Shown: piece by piece, positions 9,990 through 21,714 of the stretch
Position numbering within the stretch: position 1 is the first letter of the stretch
Layout of the letters: the number at the start of each line of letters is the position of its first letter
Assembly: GCF_963082655.1 (NCBI RefSeq)
Contig: NC_081553.1
Span: forward strand, 188,358,752 to 188,422,751
Source of the DNA: Stomoxys calcitrans
Lineage: Eukaryota > Arthropoda > Insecta > Diptera > Muscidae
DNA length: 64,000 nucleotides
Direction of reading: 5' to 3'
Translations under genes and position numbers: made by a program
Notes under the pieces: model-generated
Database searches by the model: none
Told to the model about the DNA's origin: nothing
What the model saw: the letters and a program-made list of their open reading frames with translations, nothing else

Positions 9990-10873
9990 GCTTGTAGTCA
10001 TCTACGTGTCAAACATAAAAACTAATAAACTTGTGTTATCACATCCGGGGTGTGGATGTTTGAGAAAATTCTGGAGGCGGCCAGAATTACACTGGTCTTA
10101 GACTAAACACTACTACAAAATCACCCATTGGATGACTATAAGCGATTTTACACGTTTTATTTATTACGCCCCCATCTAGAATACACATGTATCATTAAAA
10201 ATTGTTTCCCCTCCCTCTGAGAAATATGGCCAATTATAAATGTTATTTAAAATTAGCTGTTGCCATGTAGATGTCTCTGTCAAGCATCTTTATTTATTGA
10301 TTGCCTTTCCTCCTAAAAAGTAAGAGGAAGATAGGAAATCTATTATCTTTATTTGCCAAGCAAGAAAACTCATATTTTATACTCACACCTTCGGTAGTCT
10401 AAGGACATACTAAGAAACATACATACATATAAACATGTATGTCCTGGTATAGACGAGCTATAGCTAAAGTCTTGCAAGCAAAATAAATACCAACTCCAAC
10501 ATCTTTATGCTGTAGCTTTGTTTTTTGTGCTTCGAGTTGAAAATAAACATTTATAAATTGTCAATATTTATACAGTTACACACGCGCGCACAGCCTCATA
10601 TAGATGTACTCACACACACATACACTTGGACTAATAGGAAAATGTTTGCAGACACGTTTATGGTAACGCCTACAGCTTCATCTCCAAAGGCCAAATGGGG
10701 ACAAATGTTATTTCTATTTGTTTCTTTTTATTATAAAATTGCTTTTGTTTTTCGAAGCTTAACTTACATGTAGGTCTTTGATTTTCCTCCTTGGGTTTTA
10801 CTTAAAAACTATAGAGGCAAATATTAAATCACCAAATAACCATTTTTGTATTGGTTTTTTTAAGGGTAAACTA
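9990..10873. other. Unique AT-rich interval
   Basis: No gene or known repeat recognised. There is an imperfect CA-rich tract around 10575-10625. Confidence 0.5.
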
Positions 10874-11638
10874 AACAAGTAAAAAGGCGTTAAGTTCGGC
10901 CGAGCCGAATCTTGGGAACCCACCACCAAGGATTATGCTAAAAATGTATGCAAAATAAATTTAGTTGAAGGGCATAATTTTATTCTACATACCAAACTTC
11001 AGTCAAACCAGCAAAAATTTAAACTTCCAGGAACCGAAAAATGATGATCGAAAGACCGGTTTATATGGGAGCTATATCATGTTATAGACCGATTTGGACC
11101 GTATTTGGCACAGTTGCTGGAAGTCATGACAGAACACTAGATGCAAAATTTCAGCCAAATCGTACAAAAGTTGGGGCTTGTAAAAGCTCAAGAAGTCAAA
11201 TCGGAATATCGGTTTATATGGAAGCTAAATCAGGTTATAGACCGACTCGAACAGTACTTGGCACAGCTGTTCAAAGACATAACAAAACACTACATGCTCA
11301 ATTTCAGCCGAATTGGACACAAATTGCGGGTTTTAAGGTCTCAAGTAGGCAAATCGGAAGATCGGTTTATATGGGAGCTATATCTAAATCTGAACCGATA
11401 TAGCCCATTTGCAATCCCCAACGACCTACTTTTCAAAATTTCAAGCGATTAGCTTTACGCTTTCGACCGTGTCGTGATTTCGACAGACGGATGGACATGG
11501 CTAGATTGACTAAGAACGTTGAGTCAAGATCAAGAATATATATACTTTATGGGGCTTTAGGCGAATATGTCGAGGTGTTACAAACGGAATGACTGGCTTT
11601 GTATACCCCCATCCTATGGTAATGGGTATAAAAAAACA
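10874..11638 (-). mobile_element. DINE-alpha (Helentron/DINE-1-like), complete
   Basis: The low-coordinate end has the terminal hairpin (agttcggccgagccgaatct) after aacaagtaaaaaggcgtta. The body is about two ~160-bp units with cggtttatatgggagctata. The high-coordinate end has the conserved core: gacagacggatggacatggc, then atatatatactttatgggg, then acccccatcctatggtaatg. This (GTCY)-core-(TA) order is the signature of dipteran mini-me/DINE-1 elements. Orientation is given from the core end to the hairpin. Frames inside (for example 11041-11403) are repeat translations, not genes. Confidence 0.8.
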
Positions 11639-14268
11639 AGTAAACAAGTAAGAGCGTGCACTGGTCGGCCGGGCCGATTCTTATATACTCTCCACCATGG
11701 AACGCATTTGTCCAGTTTTTTGCGTGGTATCTCGTTTTAGGCAAACAAAGAACCTTATATTGTATATAAAAATAAATTTGTGTTTGTTTTTTTGTTTGTG
11801 TGTTCCTTATAGACTCAAAAATGGCTGAACCTATTTTCTTGAAATTTTCACAGATAGTACATAATGATCCCGTGGTGAAAAACTACAGTTTTTGATATCT
11901 GAAAGGGGGCGAACCCTCCCCCTTACCCTAATTTTCAGAAACGCCAGATCTCCGAGATGGGTTGTGCGATTTAAGCGAAATTTTGTGTGCTTTCATTTAG
12001 TACCCTAAAAATAAAAATTTGGTATACAAATTTTGGATGGGGTACCTAGGGGGGCTGTCCCACCCTTAAACTTCCCAAAAAAATATATTTTGATTAATCA
12101 CGACAATATGGGACTCTAATGAAAGGTATTTAGGATAAGAAAACGTATCTGATATCCAATTGTCGGACCAAGTGCTAGGGAGACCACCCCAAGCCCCAAA
12201 ACACCCCTAAATCGGACATATTTACCGACCATGGCAATATGGGACTCAAATGAACGGTATTTGCGAGTAGAATACGAATTTGATATTCAAATGTGGAGTC
12301 ACGTTTATGGGGGTCCACCCGTTTCCTAAAACACCCCCCAAACCAGATTTATTTAGTGACCATGGCAATATGGGGCTTTAATAAAAGCAATTTGAGTGTA
12401 AAATACGAATCTGATATCCAAATGTGGGAACAAGTGTTTGGGAATCTGCCCCTTCCAAAACCAATCCCCAAAGAGGTCAAATTTACTACAATAGCAATAT
12501 GGGGCTCAAATGAAAGGTATTTGGGAGTTAAGCACGAATCTGATATCAATATTCGGGAAAAAGATTCTATGGGGCCACCTCACTCCCAAAACACCACACA
12601 AGTAGGAAGTATTTGCTGACCATTGGAATATGGGGCTCAAATAAGAGGTACTTTAGAGTATGACGCGAATCTGATATATATTTTCAAGGCCGAGTCACTG
12701 AGTGGCTGCCTCATCCCCAAACCGTTCATGTTGGGGCTCAAACGAATCAGATATCAACATTTAGGACCAACTGTCAAGGGGACGTCACAACGCCATAAAA
12801 ACCCCCAAATAGGACGTAATTGCTCACCAAGACAATTTGGGTCTTCAAAACAGTAGAGCCCGATATTGATAGTATTTGGGGCCCATACCCCAAACCGGAC
12901 ATATTTGTTAACTTTTGCAATAAGGAGCTTAAATTAAAGGTATTTGAGATTAGAAAACGAATTTGATATCTAATTTCGAGGCCAATGCCAATATGGGGTT
13001 CAAATAAATGATATATAGATAACTGAGAATAGTGCACGTAGCTGATATCTTTTCAGGGCTTAGTGTTTGGGGGACCACCCCTCTCCCCAAAACACCCCTA
13101 AATCGGGCATATTTGCCGACCATGTCAATGTGGGGCTCATATGAAATTGATACCCACTTTCGAACATCATCAAAATGTCGGGCGGAAATAAAGTCTTTTT
13201 AGAATGGCATTAAACCCTCCGAGCGAATTCGTGGTCCAATAAGGATCATATGTAATTCAAATAAACGGTTCAGCTTGTAATGAATAAAAACTGTTATGGT
13301 ATTGAAAGTCATTGTTTAATATATCAGTCCATTCGGATAAGAATTGCGCCTTGTAGGGGCTCAAGAAGCAAAATCAGGATATCGGTTTATATGGCAGATA
13401 TATGAGGTTATGTTACGATTAGCGCCACAGTTGTTGGAAGTCATAACAACACACCTCAAACAAATTGGATGAGACTTGCGACCTATAGAGGCTCAAGCAG
13501 TCAAGATCCAAGATCGGTTTATATGGCAGCTACATCAGGTTATAAACCGATTTGCGCCATATTTAACACAGTTGTTGGAAGTCATAACAAAACACCTAAT
13601 TCAAAATTTCAGGCAAATTGGATGAGAATTGCACCCTCTAGCTGCTCAAGAAGTAAAGATCCAAGTTCGGTTTATATGGCAGCTATACCAGGTTATGAAC
13701 CGATTTGAACAATACATGGCACAGTTGTTGAAAGTGATACCAAAACACCACGTGCAAAATTACAGCCAAATCGAAAGAGAATTGCGCCCTCTAAAAGCTG
13801 AAGAAATCAAGACCCAATATCGGTTTATATGGCAGGTATATCAAGTTAAGAACCGATTTGAACCATAATTAGCGCAATAATGGGAATTAAGACCAAACAC
13901 CACGTGCAAAATTACAGCTAAATCGAATAAGAATTGAGCCCTTTAGAGGCTCAAGAAGTCAGGACCCAAGATGAGTTTATATGGCAGCTATAACAAAACA
14001 TGGATCGATTTGGTCTATTTACAATCCCAACCAATCTACACTAATAAAAAGAATTTGTGCAAAATTTCAAGCGCCTAGCTTTACTTCTTCAAAAATTAGC
14101 GTGCTTTCGACAGACAGACGGACGGAAATGGATAAATCGACTTAAAATGCCATGATGATAAAGAATATATATACTTTATGGGATCTTAGATGCATATTTC
14201 GAGGTGTTACAAACAGAATGATGAAATAGTATACCCCCATCCAATGGTGGTGGGTATATAAAGCTTTA
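11639..14268 (-). mobile_element. DINE-alpha split by another repeat
   Basis: The hairpin end (ggtcggccgggccgattct, 11660-11680, then tatactctccaccatgg) lies at 11639-11751. Body units resume at about 13290 (tcagtccattcggataagaa) and run as five or so units to the core at 14100-14250 (gacagacagacggacgga, atatatatactttatggg, acccccatccaatgg). The uninterrupted relative at 36312-37172 has gcaaacaaataatac followed shortly by the same tcagtccattcgg block. So 11752-13290 is an insertion. Confidence 0.75.
11752..13290 (+). repeat. Inserted ~1.5-kb element built of ~150-bp tandem units
   Basis: It begins ttatattgtatataaaaataa, then a unique ~300-bp head (ggctgaacctattttcttga, gggggcgaaccctcccc). 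From about 12100 it has seven or so units of ~120-155 bp sharing caatatggg(a/g)ctc, aaaggtatttg, gaatctgatatcca and ccccaaaacacccc. It has no coding capacity, and its frames (12293-12619 and others) are translations of the unit. The class is unknown; the unit architecture resembles non-autonomous rolling-circle or satellite-bearing DNA elements. The exact ends are uncertain by tens of bases. Confidence 0.65.
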
Positions 14269-14329
14269 AGTTAAGCTTAAATAGTTTTATTTTAAGTGTT
14301 GGCAACCTTGAAAACCCTTTACGCCATCC

Positions 14330-15175
14330 CGTCAGGTTGTGTATTATTATTTATGGTCTTAGGTCCACTAAATCTGTTCCTACGTGTTAGACCGTCTGCA
14401 AGTCCTTCAATGTGCTAACTAGTATCCGGGTATGTCTAACTGAACTTCTCCTGAGCAAGTTGATCTGCAATAGTCTTACCATTATCCATTCTGCCGATTC
14501 CCCCGTCGATTGGTTAAACTCGCATCATCGATAGGTTCGATTCCCATTCATGAACCTCAAGGCAATCCAGTAAACCCTGTTTAGATCACGCACATGTCTC
14601 ACTCTATCCGTCCCCAGCCACCAAGCTGTCAGTGCATCAACCTAAATCTACTGCCCCTTAGCTACTGGAAAGAGTGGAGAGCCGCGAAGCCCCATCTTAC
14701 CTGGGAGATTCTGGTTGAATTCCTGTTCGATTTGCTATCAAGAATCACGCCAAGAAATTTAGTCAATTTAGACAACTTCAAAGTTACCCCCTGTAGTGGG
14801 GGTTGGTCAAACTCTTTGTGAACAAGACCAATTCCGTCTTCCTAGCATACACCCTGAGTCCGCAAACAGTAGCCCAAGTAATATACCCTTAGCGAGAGTG
14901 AAAGATCGTCAGCATATGCGCACATCTTTACTCCTGTCGCGCTTCAATCTAAACACAATTACATCAACCACAAGAACCCATAGCACCGATGAAATGACGC
15001 CATCCAGAGGTGTACCCCTGGTGGCGTTGATCCGTACCGACGTTTGACTAAAACTGGACATGATGTACCTATGCAAAAGCATACTCATTGTCACACGTGC
15101 ATCCTCTAACGCCCCCTTTATGGCAGATACCTGCACATTGTTAAAGGCACCTTTCATTTATATGAAGGAAGTATC
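14330..15175 (-). pseudogene. LINE-D RT relic (R1/I-like)
   Basis: On the minus strand 15160-14905 encodes MKGAFNNVQVSAIKGALEDA (palm block A; the first catalytic Asp is replaced in this reading), then RGTPLDGVISSVLWVLVVD, a worn form of the RGxPQGGVxSPLLW block, and then Y-A-D-D at 14905-14916, intact. Further down, LTKFLGVILDSK-like sequence marks the thumb region, followed by frame-shifted sequence to about 14600. It differs from LINE-A and LINE-B. No endonuclease or RNase H is recognisable next to it. Confidence 0.7.
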
Positions 15176-15754
15176 CCCTGTTCCATAATACCTTTAAACG
15201 CTATAGTTCTTTCGGATGGACACTCGTAGGTCTATGGCCTTCCTGGTAAGGCCTTTTGAAAGTTCAACTTACTGCGAAATTCCACCTCTGGCGTTGCCTC
15301 GATGTGTGTTCCTGTTAATCATACCTAGAATGTTATAAGCAGAGGTAAACGTCTATAAACGGAAGTAAGGATGCATTGTGAAGGCTAGGAATGTTGTAGC
15401 ACTCAAACGCTAAGCACAGCCAGTGCAGTTGAAATGCTCGATTGCACTTGGGTTAAACACATACACGAACGTTTATTTTCTTTTTTCTTTTATACTCTTA
15501 GCAAAGCAATAGCTAAATAATAATGCCAAATATAAAATCTTTGATTGGCAATCAATAAAAATGTAGGTGTAGGAGATAGAATGGAAGGGCAATAATGTAG
15601 GTGTAGGAAAAGTTTATGTATCTAGTATCTTAAATCATGGTGAGTAGTTTCTTAATAATGCTAAATGTGATTTTGATCCTGCAGGTTCACTGCGAAAGGC
15701 CTTACATTCGCCAAGTTTACTTATAGTCCTCTGGCCTCTAGGGCCAACTCGTTT
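15176..15754. other. No recognisable feature
   Basis: The first ~150 bases may be further LINE-D decay. The rest is AT-rich with no convincing frame; the gtaggtgtagga motif occurs twice near 15565 and 15600. Confidence 0.4.
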
Positions 15755-16152
15755 ACCCATTTTTATACCCATCACCATAGGATGGGGGTTTACTAATGTA
15801 GTCATTCCGTATGTAACACCTCGAAATATTGATCGAGGACCCCATAAAGTATATATATTCTTGACCGTCTCGACGTTCTGAGTCGATCTAGCCATGTCCA
15901 TCCGTCCGTCTGTCGAAATCACGATAGCGGTCAAACACGTAAAGCTAGACACTTGAAATTTTGCACAGAAACTAAATATTTATGTAGGTCATTGCTCATT
16001 AATTCGCTTGTGAGTGTCCATATTGATGCAAATTTGCCCATGAACATTCCATTAAGGAACAGGGGCAAACTTCTCAAATATCAATGATTTTTAACATCGC
16101 ATAGTACCTCACAAATATCGTTAGCATTTGAAGGGGTCCATATTAAGGGAAT
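15755..16152 (+). mobile_element. DINE-alpha 5' fragment carrying a SINE-1 scrap
   Basis: The head reads ttatacccatcaccatagga, then acctcgaaatattg, agtatatatattcttgacc, then catgtccatccgtccgtctg: the full (TA)n-core-(GTCY)n signature in plus orientation. It is interrupted by a SINE-1 piece at 16025-16135 and then cut off by the next DINE head at about 16153. Confidence 0.8.
16025..16135 (-). mobile_element. SINE-1 internally deleted, with 9-bp TSD
   Basis: SINE-1 tail sequence (gcaaatttgcccatgaacat) is followed by a piece of the central region (catagtacctcacaaatat). The region between them and the tRNA head are missing. Perfect GTCCATATT flanks lie at 16016-16024 and 16136-16144. It is either a deleted SINE or a truncated insertion. 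Confidence 0.7.
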
Positions 16153-19100
16153 CCGTTTTTATACCCATCACCATGGGATGGGGGTATACTAATCTGGCCA
16201 TTCCGTTTGGAACACCTCAAAATATTGGTCTGCGATCCCATAAACTATACATATTCTGGATCGTCTTGACATTCTGAGTCAATCCAGCAATGTCCGTTCG
16301 TCCGTCCATCTGTCTAAATCACGATAGCGGTCGAACTTATTCTTATTGCTGTAGGTCGTTGAGGATTGCAAATGGCCTATATCGGTTCACATTTGGTTAT
16401 AGCCCTCATATAAACCGATTCCCCGATTTGACTTATGGCGCCTATGGAAGCTCTAATTATAGCCACCACCGAAGGATGGGGGTGTATTCATTTTGTCAAT
16501 CCATTTGCAACACATCGAAATATCCATTTCCGACCCTAAAAGTTATATATAATCTTGATCAGCTTAAAAATCTAAGACGATCTAGATATGTCCGTCCATC
16601 TGTCCGTTTGTCTGTTGAAATCACTCTACAGTCTTTAAAAATAGAGATATTGAGCTGAAAATTTGCCCAGATTCTTTTTTTGTCCATAAGCATGTGAAGT
16701 TTGAAGATGGGCTATATCGGACTATATCTTGATATAGCCCCCATATAGACCGATCCACCGATTTAGGGTCTTAGGCCAATAAAAACCACATTTATTATAC
16801 TATTTCGCTGAAATTTAAGACAGTGAGTTGTGTTAGGCCCTTCAAAATCCTTCGTCAATTTGGCCCAGATCGATCCAGATTTGGATATAGCCCCCATATA
16901 GACCGATCTACCGATTTAGGGTCTTAGGCCAATAAAAACCACATTTATTATCCTATTTCGCTGAAATTTAAGACAGTGAGTTGTGTTAGGCCCTTCGACA
17001 TCCTTCGTTAATTTGGCCCGGATCGATCCAGATTTGGATATAGCTGCCATATAGACCCATCCTCCGATTTTGGATCTTAGTCCCATAAAAGCCACATTTA
17101 TTATCCGATTTCGTTGAAATTAAGGACAGTGAGTTGTGTTAGGACCTTCGATATGTTTCGCCAGTTTAGCACAGATCGGTCCAGATTTGGATATAGCTGC
17201 CACATAGACCGATCCCTCGATTTAGGGTCTTAGGCCAATAAAAACCACATTTATTTTCCTATTTCGCTGAAATTTAAGACAGTGAGTTGTGTTAAGCCCT
17301 TCGACATCCTTCTTTAATGTGGCCCGGATCGGTCCATAGTTGGTTATATCTGCCATATAGACCGATTCTCCGATTTAGGGTCTTAGGCCCATAAAATCCA
17401 CATTTATTATCAGAGTTTGCTGAAATTTGGGATAGTGAATTGTGTTGGGGCCTTCGACATCCTTCTTCAATTTGGCTCAGATCGGTCCAGATTTGGATAT
17501 AGCTACCATATAGACCGATCCTCCGTTTAAGAGTCTTAGGTCCATAAAAGCCACATTTATTATCCGATTTCGCTGAAATTTGGGACAGTGAGTTGTGTTA
17601 GGACCTTCCACATCCTTCGTCAAATTGGCCCAGAACGGTAAAGATTTAGATATAGCTGCCATATAGACCGATCCTCCGATTAAGGGTCCTAGGTCCATAA
17701 AAGCCACATTTATTATCAGATTTTGCTGAAATTTGTGACAGTGAGATGTCTTAGAATCCTCGACATCTTTCTTCACTGTGACCCTAATCATATCAGATTT
17801 GGATATAGCTGTCATATAGACCGATCCCTCGATTTAAGGTTTTGAGCCCATAAGAAGCGCATTTATTATCCGATTTTGCTGAAATTCAGGACAGTGAGTT
17901 AAGTTAGGCCCCATGAGATACTTCTGCAATATGGCACAGATCGGTCCAGATTTGGATATAGCTACCATATAGACCGATCTCTCGATTTAATGTTTTGGGC
18001 CCCTAAAAGGCGCATTTATTGTCCGATGTTGCCGAAATTTGGGACAATGAGTTAAATTAGGCCCCTCGACATATTTCTGCAATATGGCACAGATCGGTCC
18101 AGACTTGGATATAGCTGTCATATAGACCGATCTCTCGGTTTTAGGTTTTGAGCCCATAAAAAGTGCATTTATTGTCCGATGTCGCCGAAATTTGGGACAG
18201 TGAGTTGTCTAAGGCCCTTCGGCATCCTTTTTCAATTTGACTCAGGTCGGTCCAAATTTGGATATAGCTGCCATATAGACCGATCTCTCGATTTAATGTT
18301 TTGGGCCCATAAAAGGCGCATTTATTGTCCGATATTGCCGAAATTTGGGACAGAGAGTTAAGTTAAACCCCTTCACAAATTTTTGCGATTAGGTCTAGAT
18401 CGATCAAGATTTGCATATAGCTGCCATATGGACCGATATCTCGATTTAAAGTCTTGGCCCCAAAAATGGCGCATTTATAATCCGATTGAACTGAAATTTG
18501 ACACAGTAACTCATGTTAGGCTTTTCTACGTCCATGTTGTATATGGTTCAGATCGGTATTTTTTTAGATATAGCTACTGAAAAGGTCAATATTTTGTTAT
18601 ACACAATTAAACAATGACTTGTACTTATTAGTATTTGGTCCAAATCGGAATATATTTCGATATAACTGCTATGGGACATAAGGTATGCAATTTTCACCGG
18701 ATTTTGATGAAAGGTGGTTCACATATATACCCGAGGTGGTGGGTAACCAAAGTCCGGCCCGGCCGAACTTAACGCTTTTTTAATTGTTTTCATCTGATTT
18801 GGCTGAAATTTTGAATAAAGACTTGAATTATGACTTCCAACGTCCTTGCGAAGTATAATTCGAATCGGTCTATAAACAGATATAGCCCCCTTATAAACTT
18901 CTTGAGCTCTTAGAAGCTCAAATTTTCATTTGATTTGGCTGAAATTTAAAACAAGGACTTGAATTATGACTTCCAACGTCAATGCGAAGTATAATTCGAA
19001 TCGGTATATAAACAGATATGGCCCCCATAAAAACCCATCCACTTTTATGACTTCTTGAGCCCTGAGAAGCTCCAATTTTCATCCGATTTGACTGAAATTT

Positions 19101-19592
19101 AGAACAAGGACTTGAATTATGACTTCCAACGCCAATGCGAAGTATAATTCGAATCGGTCTATAAACAGATATAGCCCCCATATAAACCGATCCACGTATT
19201 TGACTTCTCGAGCCCTTAGAAGCTCCAATTTTCATCCGATTTGGCTAAAATTTGGAACAATGAATTCCAATGTCGGTAACAAGTATGATCCAAATCGGCC
19301 TGTGAACAGATATAGCCCCCATATAAACTGATCCTAGGATTTGACTTCTTCAGCTGATACGGTTGAAATTTGGCCCAAACCCCTATGTTATGACTTACAA
19401 CATCAGTGCCAATTTTTATCAGAATCGGTCACTATGGTGATATGGTCACCCCTAAGTACCGATATCCCCATATGACTTCTTGAGACCAAAATAATTCAAA
19501 TACAAATTCAGTTAATAAGGGCACATTTTTGGCGGAATCCTTGGTGGAGGGTACCCAAGACTCGACCCGACCGAACTTGGCACGCTTTTACT
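16153..19592 (+). mobile_element. DINE-alpha, outer element (split at 16457/18788)
   Basis: The first part 16153-16456 holds the head and core (ttatacccatcaccatggga, gtccgttcgtccgtccatct). The last part 18789-19592 holds four or so units (tccaattttcatccgatttg, cgaatcggtctataaacaga) and the terminal ggtggagggtacccaagact, cgacccgaccgaacttggca, cttttacttgttt. Joining gaagctctaatt (before the insert) to ttcatctgatttgg (after it) restores the unit sequence gaagctccaattttcatcc seen at 19070, which shows that one element was split. Confidence 0.8.
16457..18788 (+). mobile_element. DINE-beta nested inside DINE-alpha
   Basis: Complete element: head atagccaccaccgaaggatg, core with atatataatcttgatcagc and tgtccgtccatctgtccgtt, then about twelve ~153-bp units (gatcggtccagatttggata, cataaaagccacatttatta, gggacagtgagttgtgttag). 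It ends acatatatacccgaggtggt, a GGCCCGGCC hairpin region, and cgaacttaacgcttttttaa. Reading frames such as 17477-17815 are translations of the unit. Rolling-circle (Helentron-type) mobility is inferred from the family features, not shown. Confidence 0.85.
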
Positions 19593-20761
19593 TGTTTATA
19601 ATCTTGTCTCTTTATAGAATTTGGAATTTTCCGCAAGAGGGGGTTTAAGGTAGCTACCCCAGGTGACACCACTGTCAAGATGAAGAAGGAACCAAGATTT
19701 GACTGGACTTAGGCAAGTTAAAATGTTTGAGAGCCGTAACTAAATAGCCATCATCTTTGAAGTCATCCTCGCTACATTTTGGATGTGTATTTTTTTTTTC
19801 AAATATATCTATTCCGATGAAGCATAACCCACTTTAATACACAATTTTTCTCCGGAGCACTTGCAAAAAAAATCGTTTTACTTCATTCAATATGAGTATA
19901 TGTGATTGCAGGTGATTCCAGAGCTTTAGTTGCCAACCAGCCAGCCATTCAGTCAGCCAATACTGCACAGACATTGTCATTGACAAAGGAGTAGAGATAG
20001 TGGTCGCTATAAGCTCCCCATAGTCAATCTCCTCTTTCTTTACTGCAAGTACCCTATGTACTTACAAATACTTGTAATGATTTTATGAGTGGCTGCTCCC
20101 AAACAACTTACAAGTAATTGCACTTAAGAGTTATTATCAACTCTTATTTGATGCGACTACAAACCGCCCACCTCAAACCTCCATTCACATGTTGTTGTTC
20201 TTCTTGCTCATGCTTTCGCCATGATTTCCTCAAACACTTTTGATTTCTCACTTTTACCTTGAGCAGGTTTTTGTGCCAGCTTCACTGCTCTTTAGCCTCC
20301 CACACACACACTCACACTCAACCTTGCGAAGTTTATATTTTCCCCACCCCCTGACTCTATGTCGTCTAAAAGATTTATATCAATGGCGGGTGAGAGCAAC
20401 AGACAAGAGTGTATTGTAGTGAAGTAGAGAATTATAGAGTCAATAATTGCTGCAATTGTTGTGATGTGGCAAGAGAACAAGTGAAGTGAAGAGAAAAGAG
20501 AAAGGAATCGAGAAAGTTAATTGATTTTAAGCAATTTTTTCTTGTTGTTGCTAACATAAGCAGATACTTGTATCTAAAGGGGAGAAATTGTATCAACGTA
20601 AATAAATACAATTTCTTAGAAGAGGAGTGCATTGATTTCTTTTTCTTTAAGAAAGTAGACTAATTTGTTGTAAGTGAGGTGTCATCAAGTAATAGTTACT
20701 TAAACGTTTGCAAGATTAGGGTAAAAAGGGGGACACATAATAATCCGCTTCATGTCACTAT
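19593..20761. other. Unique AT-rich interval
   Basis: No gene recognised. It contains a T run near 19790 and a short CA-rich tract at 20298-20320. It is one of the larger non-repetitive gaps. Confidence 0.5.
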
Positions 20762-21010
20762 GGATATACATCTTAGCCAGTAATCGGCTTGTTGCGCGCT
20801 CTAAATAATAAAAAGTTACCTCGAAAAAGAAAATCCAAGTTAGGAAATCCAAGCTTAATTGTTCTCCATACCACGCCTCTAAGTTTATTCATGTCTGGTA
20901 TTGTGTCCCCACCTTAATGACGGTGTCTGTTAGCCGAAAATGGTTGTAAATATAAGAAAAAATTATTGAAAACATAAGTAACGGATGATAAATTGCCTTA
21001 ACGGCTTTGA
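20762..21010 (-). mobile_element. LINE-A 3' UTR fragment
   Basis: The text agccagtaatcggcttgttg, ctcgaaaaagaaaatccaag, ccataccacgcctctaagtt and ggtattgtgtccccacctta matches the 3' ends of LINE-A at 38.1-38.3 kb and 59.0-59.2 kb. It lies just 3' of the knuckle coding region in those copies, which is not preserved here. Confidence 0.75.
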
Positions 21011-21164
21011 GGTGGCAAAGTCCAGGCAAATCAATTTTCTTAATGATCTCTCTGATCTCTCCATGGTGTGGCCTGGGGTAGCTGTTTTCAACTTCTGTTG
21101 AATATAGTGATCTAACCTTTTTTTAAAGCATGTCCGAGAGACGTGTGGCAGAGGAACACCATTT

Positions 21165-21305
21165 AGAAGAAAAGTTTTACATGAATGACTATCTCACAAA
21201 TGTTGCCAGTATTACCAAGAGAATTATCACTGGCAACATTTTTCCTTATGTTCTCTCCAGAATTCAGAGTCGGACACGCTAACCTCTGGACCGCAGTAAT
21301 CTCAA
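21165..21305 (-). mobile_element. SINE-1 diverged fragment
   Basis: Shared blocks are agaaaagttttacatg, ctcacaaatgttgccag, a decayed B-box complement (ccagaattcagagt) and acacgctaacctctg. It also carries a small hairpin (ttgccagt ... actggcaa, 21202-21240) not found in the other copies. Confidence 0.6.
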
Positions 21306-21429
21306 CGGCTCCACAAAAAAAACATGGTTGAGGAGGCTCAGCAGTAATACACCCTTGTAAAAAAAGTCTGCACCGACCGGAAATAGTGATTCAAGGACCA
21401 TGTTCTCTATCCATAGAAGCTGCAGTGTA

Positions 21430-21680
21430 GGCAATAGCAGAAATATTGGAAAAGTACAAGGCCGACATTACCGCTTTACTGAAAGTAAAATGGATTGAGA
21501 GTTGCACCCCAACAACACGAAGAGCCAACGCATTATATTACAGCTGTCTTCATACGAAAAAAGCGTTTGGCTGTGAATTTGTGGTTGGTCGGAGACTAAA
21601 AAACCTTTTCGTCGCCATAGAATGGAGAACGGTTGGTGATTTTGTCAACAGTACGGAATTCCAGCCATCGATTTCTTCGT
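21430..21680 (+). pseudogene. RTE-like LINE endonuclease N-terminal fragment
   Basis: The plus strand encodes KYKADITALLKVKWIESCTP, then ALYYSCLHTKKAFGCEFVVG and RRLKNLFVAIEWRTV. This follows the pattern of an APE endonuclease: ITALQE(V/I)(R/K)W, YYS, FG.GF(V/A)V, then a conserved Leu/Val stretch. In place of ALQEVKW it reads ALLKVKW, so the metal-binding Glu is lost. It stops where LINE-A sequence starts. It is the only endonuclease N-terminus of this family in the window. Confidence 0.7.
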
Positions 21681-21714
21681 CGTTAGTTTTCGATATTGAG
21701 AATACGCAACAAGA

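Larger units (their letters stand above)
8212..9990 (+). pseudogene. LINE-A ORF2 3' half, duplicated and interrupted by SINE-1
   Basis: The plus strand encodes the linker (KKCEMRTMLNRATETILDNQ, DIQTKYEALTAAMRFKAMGE), RNase H start (SSCYTDGSNLEDRVGLG) and a second RNase H start at 8831 (SSCYTNGSKLEDIVGLGVYN, PDHITILQAKVRVMTERMRW). After the SINE it continues with the SDSK-equivalent region (9360-9700) and the C-terminal knuckle near 9800-9870 (CRAYGEDDESLEHFL). The first knuckle Cys pair reads CRAY, so it is damaged. Frameshifts are many. Its tandem duplication is described separately. Confidence 0.75.

Noticed and set aside
10874..10925. Rho-independent-like terminators at the GC-rich hairpins followed by T runs
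   Set aside because: These hairpins recur as the ends of DINE elements in a eukaryote and are transposon termini, not bacterial terminators.
11041..11403. A 120-residue frame with internal repeats
   Set aside because: Translation of DINE-alpha units; no independent coding signal.
12293..12619. A 108-residue frame
   Set aside because: Three repeats of the ~150-bp non-coding unit of the inserted element.
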